A stretch of DNA of 64,000 nt from the NCBI RefSeq assembly GCF_034702125.1, contig NC_085878.1, forward strand, positions 19,641,088-19,705,087, written 5' to 3'. The notes below the pieces were generated by a model, which was not told where the DNA came from, ran no database searches, and saw only the letters and a list, made by a program, of their open reading frames with translations. The stretch comes from Engraulis encrasicolus. Taxonomy: Eukaryota > Chordata > Actinopteri > Clupeiformes > Engraulidae. This document shows positions 55,085-64,000 of this stretch, piece by piece. Position 1 is the stretch's first letter, and each line of letters begins with the position of its first letter. The position numbers and the translations under genes are program-made.

Positions 55085-55223
55085 GTCTGATATGTGAAAC
55101 CCTACCCATACCCTACTCCTGTGCAACAAAGAAACAGCCTACTGACAGTGTTGATACAGTTCAAAAGCTCTGTGTGGTGTACCTCCCTCCCTCCAAGTTT
55201 CCTATCACCTGACGTTTTTTTCC

Positions 55224-55233
55224 ATTACGTCAC
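55224..55233. promoter_or_regulatory. CRE-like site upstream of NITR-C
   Basis: ATTACGTCAC (GTGACGTAAT on the gene strand), about 140 bp upstream of the start codon. A match to the TGACGTAA form of the CREB/ATF site. It is not present at the same distance in NITR-A, whose upstream DNA is interrupted by the 5.9-kb element. Confidence 0.3.
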
Positions 55234-55259
55234 AGGTTGATGAAAATGTGAAGACCAAT

Positions 55260-56160
55260 AACTTTCCCTGTTTGTGAAAAACAAAATGTAGGGTTGTCTC
55301 ATTTTGTGTTTTACACTTCAGTCAGGTGGAGATGTTGGGTAGATTGACAATGCTTACATTTGGACTGTGCATGTGCGTAAGTGCGCGTGTTCATGACAGT
55401 ATGTGCATTCTGTAGTCAGGTGTAAAGTGTGACCATATTTTAATTCATTGTATTCATTAGTGTATGACTTGACGAGTGAATGGACATTGATACATGGTTG
55501 GATGAATGGATTGGTTGCTCTTTAAAATAATAAGCAGTGTTTTAAGTATTATTTTAAGAGCCGGTCTAGGGACGGGCATAGGAAAATTAGCCTATGGTTA
55601 TGACACTTTCTGTTAGGCTGTACATAATATGTATTTATCCCTATCAAATAAACCATAGCTAAACTAAACTAGCCTATATTATTAATATAGTTTTAATATA
55701 TTAATATAATAGTGGTGTAAAGTTAAAGTGCAAGCAATAATGAATAGTAATGAAATTAAAGGCCCCATTTGGGGAACAAATATCTGCTGAATATTTTTCA
55801 TGCAACAGCTCCCCCTTTGACAGACTGCTTTTTCTTGAACTACACACTCGGGGGGGGGGAAACCCCTGCAATTTCAATTTGGACCAAACTCCAACTAAAG
55901 TGATACGCATACTCAGGAAGGGGACATACAAATAGCCTACTGTGCATGTATTTTTCATTCATACGTAGATGTTGAAAAGATCAAAGTTATATCTGTAGTG
56001 TATTACTTTTTTGTTTCTACATTTTAAATGGTGCACACAAATACTGTTGACAGTTTTCCTCTTAACGATGAACATTGAATTAGTCATTGACTTTGTCATT
56101 AAACCTTCCTAAACCTAAACCGTCCTGTTTATCTTCTCCTTCCTTATAGTTTCCCCTTTT
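55260..56160. other. AT-rich intergenic stretch, no gene
   Basis: Part near 55390-55440 matches the sequence to the right of the 5.9-kb element at 12473-12520, extending the NITR-A/C homology upstream. Nothing else recognised. Confidence 0.5.
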
Positions 56161-56389
56161 TCCAATTAGTCATCGTCAGGCTCCACAGACACACTTTTAC
56201 ATCCTCCCGTTCATCTGCACAGTAGTCTTGTACAGTCATTGTGGCAAATGAGTAGATGCACGTCAAGGACAGAGAAGTTGTAATCACTCAGCATGAACTT
56301 GGGTCCATTGTCATTGTGGTCAAGCTGATCTCACATAGAGTGAGGAAGAACTGCACGACGATGAGCTCCCATTTAATCCCCCGTTTCCG

Positions 56390-56575
56390 GGTTATTATTA
56401 GTATGCTTGCCATGCGGCAAGCATACTATTGTTATTCCCCCGTTTCCGGGTTATTAGTATGCTTGCCATGCGGCAAGCAATTGTTATTCCCCCGTTTACG
56501 GCTTATTAGTATGCTTGCCATGCGGCTTATTATTAGTATGCTTGCCATGCGGCAAGCATACTATTGTTATTCTTC
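56390..56575. repeat. Array of perfect 12-bp-stem hairpins
   Basis: AGTATGCTTGCC, loop ATGC, then GGCAAGCATACT occurs complete or partial about four times, separated by TATTGTTATTCCCCCGTTT and TTATTAG. Probably the terminal part of a repeat family. Confidence 0.85.
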
Positions 56576-56599
56576 CGTTTCTTTTTATTTTTATTTTTT

Positions 56600-58450
56600 T
56601 AAAATTTTCATCTATTTCTACGATCCATTTGTTTTGAAGAACCGCTCAAGATAGAAAATTCGTTCAAAGACCGAAACGTTCGGCTCGGTGATCCGCTTTA
56701 GATTTGTATTTTTCACAGGGCTGCCTCAAACTCTCTAGCGCCACCAGCAGGTCAAAGTTGCAAATATTAACATGCTATAACTTTTGAACCGTTGGTCGGA
56801 ATTTCAAAAACTTGGTATCCCAGGAATCCTTGGGCCAAGCCAAATCCAATGACGTCATTTTCCGCCTGGAAAGTTTTTCCACCATTTTGAATTTTGTGAA
56901 AATCAATAAAAATGATGCCCCGCCCACAAATTTTGACCGATCGTCACGAAAATTCTAGGAGGGCATCTTCGGACTGAGATACATCTACCCAAAAAAGTCC
57001 TGGAACGATAAATCAAACCGTCTTCAAACAGAAGCCAATCAAAGTTGGCGGCGAAGACGCCAAACAGGAAGTGAGCTCATATCTCGGCAACGGCTACTTG
57101 TATCAGAACCAAACTTGATATACATTATAAAGACTATCCCCAGAGGGAACATAACAATTTTCGTGTCATTGCGCCACTAGGGGGCGCTATAATAAGCAAA
57201 AATGTGTTTTTCCACATATTGGCCCGTATTTACCTCAATTCATCAAACGCTTGGTATCGCTGAAATCCTTGGGTCAAGCCGATTCCAACGCATACTATGA
57301 TGTCATATTTACAATCATGACTTTCCCGCCATTTTGATATATTCAGAAATCAATAAAAATGAAGCTCCGCCCACAATTTTTGTCTGATCGTCCTACAATT
57401 TTTATCAGACCACCATTGGACTATTCCGCACCTATGCTGACATTTACAGAGCAATAGCTGAAAGCATCGGCGCACAGCAGCCAATCAAATTTGATAACAA
57501 AGACAAACGCACCGTCTAAACAGGAAGTTAGCTCATATCTCAGCAACGCCTTGACGTATCTTAACAAAATTTCTCACACATGATCTCCAGTACACCCAGA
57601 GAGTACCTACCGACTTTGGTGCAACTCGGCCACTGGGGGGCGCTACAGTTAGTGAAAATGTGTTTTTCCAATATGATACATACCAAATAGGAAGTTAGCT
57701 CATATGTAGATAGTTAACTGTATTATATGTTGTGTATGCATGAAGGGTAGAATATGTATGAAGGACAATTCATGCATGAAAGGCAAGGCATGCATGAAGG
57801 GTAACGAATGCAAGACGGGCAAGCATACTCCAGCATTTTCTGTGAGGAAATGCAATCTAGTTAATTTTCATCTATTTCTACAATCCATTCGTTTTGAAGA
57901 ACCGCTCAAGATAGAAAATCCGTTCCAAGACCGAAACGTTCTGCTCGGTGATCCGCTTTGGATTTGTATTTTTCTACCTCAAACTCTGTAGCGCCACCAG
58001 CAGGTCAAAGTTGCAAATATTACCATGCTATAACTTTTGAGCCGTTGGTCGGAATTTCAAAAACTTGGTATCCTTGGAATCCTTTGGCCAAGTTGAATCC
58101 ATTGCACCCTATGACGTCATTTTCCGCCTGGAAAGTTTTTCCGCCATTTTGAATTTTGTAAAAATTAATAAAAGTGACGCCCCGCCCACAATTTTAGGCC
58201 CATTATCACGAATTTTTTATGAGGGCATCTTTGGACTGAGATACATCTACCCTGAAAGTCCTGGAACGATTGATTAAACCAAACAGGAGCCAATCAAATT
58301 TGGCGGCGAAGATGCCAAACAGGAAGTGAGCTTATATCTCGGCAACGGCTACTTGTATCAGAACCCAACTTTATATACATCATCAAGACTATCCCCAGAG
58401 GAGACATAATAATTTTCGTGTAAATACGCCACTAGGGGGCGCTACAATAA
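56600..58450. repeat. Three ~470-bp repeat units with GGGGGCGCTA ends
   Basis: Units at about 56700-57200, 57200-57670 and 57970-58450 share AACTTGGTATCC-type, GACGTCATTTTCCGCC, AATAAAAATGA and a closing CACTAGGGGGCGCTA. The 57860-57960 stretch repeats 56607-56710, so a larger 1.26-kb duplication overlies the unit structure. Short ORFs do not look like genes. Confidence 0.75.
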
Positions 58451-60387
58451 GCAACTTACTATGCTGTAACACTCATGGTGTCAAATTCAAAACCCATAAA
58501 GTGTCGACCACCCCATTCAGAGTAAAATTAACGCTTTTTCACAATTTTTGAAAGTGTTCATATTTCGTTTTTGTTGGTTTAACACTATTTGTTGTTAAAA
58601 ATAGACAACATGTTTTTAAAAAATGGGTCGACATAAACCCATGTGGGCAACGCCTTCTTTCGATGTGACGCAACACAGACAGGCTTTCGTGATTCGCTCC
58701 TGGCTCTGCATTGTTTATGTCAATTGGGAAACAGTCATTCGAGGTGACACACCACTATGAAGCCTTGCATGTGAGTTTAACTTGGAGTGACCGTACGTTT
58801 TTCAAAAGGAGCGAGTAAAACTGTTTTTTTATCGGAAGTTGGCCTTTAAAACTTTCAAAAAGTGATGATTTTGTGAAAATGTATCGAATTGCAACAACAT
58901 GAACTCAACTGCTTGAGCATTGGCAGTGATAATATAAGGAATGATACATTGTGACAACCATCAGGAAGGGTATTTAAAACAAATCAACAAAAGTACATGC
59001 AAACACTCAAAACAAACAAACAAACAAACAAACAAACAAACCGGTTTCCAACAGAACGGGCTGACATAATGGGATATAGAAAGAGGGCCTCAGTTGCAGT
59101 TTAACCCAAATTATTGATTTCTGGTTTCCTTCCCTTTTAGATTAATGCTTACCTTCTGGATTTATTGTCATTGGATAAAAATTGCAAATTTCATTGAAAT
59201 TGCATAGTTTTCGTCCATTTTAAACACATGGACCTGTGTTGCAAGAAGGAGTTAAACCGAGTGGAATCCTTTCAATTTTCATCTCAGAACTAATCTATGT
59301 CTACTACAGTAACTGCTCTTTTCACCCTGTTGAGACATAACATTTAAAGGGGTATGCCACTATTTTGGGGCTTAATTCAGTTAAAGGGGTATGCCACTAT
59401 TTTGGAGCTCAGTACTGTTAAAATCCCTGCCCTAGGTTTAGTAAGGAGGAAATTGGTCCTATTTTTCACATCAGTGGCTGTCTTGTTTTAGACTCCCTCT
59501 GGAAGGCGAAATGTAGCTAAGCTAGCGAGAGTCAATGTAAACACGTAGCACCACCCACTAAACATGATTTGAGAATTTTTGTTTTACTCCTAATTGACCC
59601 GCGATACGCACTTGTTTATACCGAGTACACATAACAAAAAAAGGTCTCCTAATTGCCGTCTTGGCAGTTGGGATTGTTGGGACTGTTTTTTGCTGACCGC
59701 GAGCCGTGCAGAGTTTTACATGCAGTATTACTGCTGCTCCACAACAGCGAGCTGGACTGACAAGGAAGTTGAATCAGCTGCTCACGTTTGAATAAATGTA
59801 GGCCTATATACATTTATATTTATTATTTATTTATGCAGTGTTACCATGTAAACCGTATAACAGTAGGAGGCAATTGACCATGCAAAGATATTAGGCTATG
59901 TGACCCAGCACAATTCGACAAACTAAAAAATAAAGTATGTGGCTGGCATGTTTGACATTGCCACACCGATTCTGCAGCTGTGTCCAAACTACCTCTTGGC
60001 TGAACCGAACACCACCAGAAGTTAGCACGGAGAACATCACAAATTACTACTGCTCCACTAGCTGACGAGCTGGGCTGTCAACAAGGAAGTTGAATCAGCT
60101 GTCAGAGCTAGAATACACTGCTCCCGTTGCTCAAGTTCGAATAAGTACAGTATGCCAATGTAAATAGATGTGTATAGATCCATGTATAGATTTTGTGTCC
60201 CACCATAGCACAACTTCGAAAAGAGCTGGGAGACTATTGCGGCTCGTGGCAGTAGGCAGCTTTCAGTAGTCATACTCTGCGCTTAAAAGGAATAACCCAG
60301 CTTTCCAGATTGTCAGCTATGAAAGCTATGGCCAGATTATTATTCTGTTCTCTGAATCAACAGAACAACAGGGAAGAGGGGGACAAC
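58451..60387. other. Repeat-rich intergenic DNA, no gene
   Basis: (AAAC)n at 59010-59041. A tandem pair TTAAAGGGGTATGCCACTAT near 59347 and 59383, probably a TTAA-type element end. A diverged duplication with GGAAGTTGAATCAGCTG near 59763 and 60086. Confidence 0.55.
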
Positions 60388-61784
60388 CAGGGCCGGTTCT
60401 GGCTTATTTGGTGCCCTAGGCGAGTTTGAGTTCTGGCGCCACCCCCCCCAACCTTTGAAAGAAAAAAAAAACCCCTCTTTTTTATACCTTACAGAACAAA
60501 AGCTTAACTAAATAGCATCAAGAACAATAATTGTTTTGCATCAAATGGATTTCTGGTTCTTTTTGACAGGCGACCAACACATCAGATTGAGATGAAAGTC
60601 TGAGCATGAAAGTAGCTTCACTGTGTGGTGTGTTGGATGTGATGGTGGTGGTGCCCCCAACCCCAGATGAGAGGGAGGTTATCAATGTGTTTGAATTGTA
60701 ATATGGAATTGAAATGCCAGGAGAGTGATACAGTACATTTGCATGTAAAATGCATGTGTAGACAATAGGCCTACCAAGGAGGTCTGCATTGATAGCCTAT
60801 CTACACTACCTACAGCATCACAAAGCATGTCAGCATAACAATTTTAATAAGCTACACATTTGTGCTGTCTATGATTCCAAACCAATTTCATTTCTGGACT
60901 GGAAATATTGGTGCATTTGTGAGTAGGAGAATGAGAAGGGGGCTATCTATGTGTTTGAACTGAAGGGACAGGGTGAGAGAAAGGGAGAATAATATACAAA
61001 ATATAGTAAATAGCCTCACTTCAGTGTCTGCAATACTACATCACTCAGCATGAAAACATGCTGTGCATGGTTCTGTGTTACATGATTCATGTATGTCATT
61101 CTGGTCTGGAAACAATGTTTTTTGAAGATTACAACAAGCAGGTAATTCATTCAAGTGGATGGAAGGACATATGGCAGAAAATTGTTTTAAACATTGCACC
61201 AGTCTTACTTTACATTGCTTGGATTTCATTGCTTGGCATACTTGGCTAATGTTAGCATGCTAACTAGCGATTTCTCAGATCAAAAACAAAGCTCTTTTTC
61301 CCTCTAATTCCAAACAGTAGCCTCATAACTATTAGGCTTTCCATAATCACAAACGGTTGCTGATTAAATCACATAGTTCCAAAACAACCTCTGCAACTCC
61401 TGCATCATGCAATGACTGGTTTAATGAGAGCATAACAATTCTCCACCCAGCAGAGCAGCACTGCTCTGTCTGCGCTTCCCTCTGTCTCTCCAGTGAGTCT
61501 CCAAATTCAAAATAGATCGCACGCTGTCACTCATCACGCCCCCTTTCTTAGGACTGTCTGTTTATTGGTTCACAGACTTCCCAGAGACAGTTGAAAGCGA
61601 TATTACTATTGGCTGAGGGGCGTTTTGCCGTGAGGAGCGCTTTCGCCACGCTTTGTTGATTTCGACTTCATAAAAAAACCTCCATATCGCAAAATTACGC
61701 ATCGGAGAGCGCCATTTCGGCGCTCCTTCTTCACATGGCGCTCTAGGCGACCGCCTAGCCGGCCTATGCTTAAAACCGGCCCTG
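60388..61784. mobile_element. Non-autonomous hAT element, 1397 bp
   Basis: Termini CAGGGCCGGTT and AACCGGCCCTG. Perfect 8-bp duplication GGGACAAC (60380-60387 and 61785-61792). Short ORFs only, no transposase. Confidence 0.92.
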
Positions 61785-62009
61785 GGGACAACACAACGCC
61801 TTTCTTGGGTTAGGCTACTGTTCAGACATGATACGACACATTGACTACTGCAATCGAGGGAAATGTAGCCTACACGGTATGCTAACCAAAACAGCTGTGT
61901 GATAATAGCCACAATACTTACGGTCTGAGGCTTGTAAACGGAACAACGGTGTCCTTCAACTTTCGAGTTGATCCCGCAGAAAAGAGCATGTGAAATGTGT
62001 AATAAACAA

Positions 62010-64000
62010 GATTCAAGATTCAAGATTCAAGATTAGTTTATTACGTCTTATTATAGGTTTGAAGCCTATAAAGAGTAAAAATTGTTGTGTTTTTTCTTGT
62101 GTCCTCAAAAAGATTTTAAAATTAAAAATAAAAAAGAGGGGGGGGGGGGTGGAAAAAAAGTGCAAAGAAAGTGTTGTCTTCAGCATGAATTCAGTAATCT
62201 TATTGCTTGGTGGAAGAAACTACTTTGGAGTCTGGTAGTATGAGATTTCAGGCTTCTGTACCGTTTCCCAGATGGTAACATAGTAAACAGTCCATGGTTG
62301 GGGTGACTAGGATCAGCCAAGATTTTCTTTGCCTTCCTGATGCTCCTTCCCTCAAATAGCTCCAGTATGGAGGGTAAGTCACAGCCGCATATATTCTGAG
62401 CTGTACGCACAACCCTCTGTAGAGCTCTCCTGTTGGCTTGAGAGCAGTTCCCATACCATGCAGTAATGGTCCCCGTCAGAATGCTCTCGATGGTGCCTCT
62501 GTAAAACGACCTCAGGATCTTGGGTCTCATCCCAAACTTCCTCAATCGTCTGAGGTGGTACAGACGTTGCTGGCTTTTTTTAACAATGCACTGTGTGTGA
62601 CTGTCCCAGGTGAGGTCCTCTGAGATGGTAACGCCAAGGAATTTAAAGTCTCTCACCCTCTCCACTGTCTCACCGTTGATGTTAATGGTTTCAAACTGAT
62701 GTTCTTTCCTCCTGAAGTCAACTATTAATTCTTTTGTCTTGGACACATTCAGAGACAAGTTGTTTCCTCTACACCACTCCATGAGGTTGTTTATTTCTTC
62801 CCTGTAGGCTGTTTCATCATTGTTTGAGATTAAACCGATAACAGTGGTATCATCTGCAAACTTGATGATGATGTTGTTGTTGTGTATAGCCACACAGTCA
62901 TGCGTATATAGAGAGTAGAGGAGAGGGCTCAAAACGCAACCTTGCGGAGCTCCCGTGCTGATGGTCAAGGAGGATGATGTGATGGAGCCCATTCTCACCA
63001 CCTGTATCCGTGCTGAGAGGAAGTCTAGTATCCAGCTGCAAAGGCCACTGTGAATTCCTAGACTCCGGAGTTTGTCGTCGAGTATGCTGGGGACAATGGT
63101 GTTAAAGGCTGAACTGTAGTCCACAAACAGCATCCTTACATAGGTGTCTTTTTTCTCCAGGTGTGTTAGGGAGGTGTGCAGTGCGCTGGTGATGGCATCA
63201 TCAGTTGATCTGTTCTGTCTGTAGGCAAACTGGTGACAGTCAAGCGTAGGTGGAATCATTTCGCAGATGATGTTCTTCACAAGCCTTTCAAAACATTTAC
63301 TCACGATGGGGGTGAGGGCTACAGGTCGCCAATCGTTCAAGCTGGTGATTTGTTTTTTCTTAGGCACTGGAACAATGATAGATGACTTAAAGCTGCTTGG
63401 CACCACACACATGGACAGGGAGAAGTTGAAGATGTCTGTAAACACACCAGCTAGTTGCTCTGAACACACTTTGATTACACGGCCTGGAATCCCATCAGGT
63501 CCTGCTGCTTTCCGAATGTTGACTTGTTTGAAGGATTTCTGCACATCAGACACTGTGAGCATTAGGCCTGGGTCAGAGAAGTGAGAAAAGGAGGGGGCTC
63601 TTACTGGAGGTTTGGTGTTGACCTCAAAACGTGTATAGAACTGGTTCAGCTCGTCTGCAAGTGAGGGATGAGAGACTTGGATGTTGGATTTTTTCCCCTT
63701 CAGATCTGAAATCATGTGCAGTCCCTGCCACATATTTCTTGAGTCATTCCCTTCCAGCTGTTCCTCAATCTTATGCCTATATTCTCTTTTTGCTGCTTTG
63801 ATTGTTTTTCGCAGGTCATATCTGGCTTTTTTCTCCAGCTCTTTGTTTCCAGAGGCAAATGCACTATCCCGGGCTCTTAGAGCAGATTTAACGTCGTTAT
63901 TTATCCATGGTTTTTGATTTGGATACATTTTGACAGTTTTTGATGGAACAATGTCTTCAACACACTTCTGAATGAATCCAGTGACTGTCTCTGTGTATTC
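62010..64000 (-). mobile_element. Rex1/CR1-like LINE, 3' part, cut by window end
   Basis: The minus-strand LINE ends in a (TTGAATC)n tail near 62010-62035, then a 3' UTR with a poly-C run (minus strand) and the RT frame. Short-repeat tails at the 3' end are typical of non-LTR elements. Confidence 0.8.
62180..64000 (-). CDS. LINE reverse transcriptase ORF (partial at window edge)
   Basis: The frame is open from the stop at 62180 to the window edge; an internal ATG at 63928 is unlikely to be the true start because coding continues upstream. RT motifs in order: AAGPDGIPG, DWRPVALTPI, FAYRQNRSTDDA, LFVDYSSAFNT (catalytic Asp), TGAPQGCVLSPLL, IKFADDTTVIG (catalytic pair), then ELIVDFR, FKFLGVTI and the C-terminal WYGNCS and LQRVVRTA region. 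All catalytic residues are present and there are no stops, so this is a young copy. The upstream endonuclease domain would lie beyond the window. Clade: CR1/Rex1-like by motif style; not certain. Confidence 0.88.
   Translation of the reverse strand, partial: EYTETVTGFIQKCVEDIVPSKTVKMYPNQKPWINNDVKSALRARDSAFASGNKELEKKARYDLRKTIKAAKREYRHKIEEQLEGNDSRNMWQGLHMISDLKGKKSNIQVSHPSLADELNQFYTRFEVNTKPPVRAPSFSHFSDPGLMLTVSDVQKSFKQVNIRKAAGPDGIPGRVIKVCSEQLAGVFTDIFNFSLSMCVVPSSFKSSIIVPVPKKKQITSLNDWRPVALTPIVSKCFERLVKNIICEMIPPTLDCHQFAYRQNRSTDDAITSALHTSLTHLEKKDTYVRMLFVDYSSAFNTIVPSILDDKLRSLGIHSGLCSWILDFLSARIQVVRMGSITSSSLTISTGAPQGCVLSPLLYSLYTHDCVAIHNNNIIIKFADDTTVIGLISNNDETAYREEINNLMEWCRGNNLSLNVSKTKELIVDFRRKEHQFETININGETVERVRDFKFLGVTISEDLTWDSHTQCIVKKSQQRLYHLRRLRKFGMRPKILRSFYRGTIESILTGTITAWYGNCSQANRRALQRVVRTAQNICGCDLPSILELFEGRSIRKAKKILADPSHPNHGLFTMLPSGKRYRSLKSHTTRLQSSFFHQAIRLLNSC

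Noticed and set aside
57740..57991. ORF with repeated Met-Lys-Gly
   Set aside because: Derived from short ATGCATGAAGGG-type repeats within the repeat family.

Overview
The window is vertebrate nuclear DNA, almost certainly from a teleost fish. It holds three intron-containing genes of the novel immune-type receptor (NITR) kind, known only from bony fish, in a background typical of teleost genomes: hAT, Harbinger/ISL2EU and Kolobok-like DNA transposons, a Neptune-type Penelope element, L2 and Rex1/CR1-like LINEs, a tRNA-derived SINE, a Ty3/Gypsy element and many microsatellites. Species cannot be read from the sequence.

Host genes. All three NITR-like genes are on the minus strand: NITR-A (6440 to 1851), NITR-B (15940 to 13414) and NITR-C (55084 to 52952). 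I rebuilt each from splice sites and exon phase, and each gives an uninterrupted reading frame (318, 236 and 343 codons). A and C share signal, V and I exons. A and B share transmembrane and tail exons. A is therefore a mosaic of the other two. C has two ITIM-type tyrosine motifs and looks inhibitory. A and B end in a short tail with a non-canonical tyrosine motif. B has lost most of its I domain.

Mobile DNA, left to right. 1-2.4 kb: three hAT MITEs around the 3' end of NITR-A. 3.6-5.6 kb: an insertion in the NITR-A V-I intron carrying a 135-bp tRNA-like repeat array. 6.57-12.47 kb: a terminal-inverted-repeat element carrying a Penelope element and a nested foldback element, about 130 bp upstream of the NITR-A start codon. 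16.9-18.3 kb: hAT. 18.4-25.5 kb: unclassified non-coding island with direct repeats, arrays and a TTAA palindrome. 25.7-30.2 kb: further TIR elements, a 76-G run and a nested Harbinger-like MITE. 31.0-31.9 kb: L2 tail. 32.1-46.8 kb: an ISL2EU-type transposon with a THAP-DDE transposase on + and a YqaJ/SWIM/PHD nuclease gene on -, invaded by a hAT element that was itself invaded by a Gypsy element with identical LTRs, plus a second TIR element carrying a SINE. 46.8-52 kb: tandem repeats and LINE relics. 56-58.5 kb: hairpin array and ~470-bp repeats. 60.4-61.8 kb: hAT. 62.0-64.0 kb: LINE with open reverse transcriptase, cut by the window edge.

How it fits together. This is a piece of an NITR cluster expanded by segmental duplication and exon exchange, then pulled apart by tens of kilobases of transposons. 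Paralogous empty sites and target-site duplications let several insertions be ordered in time.
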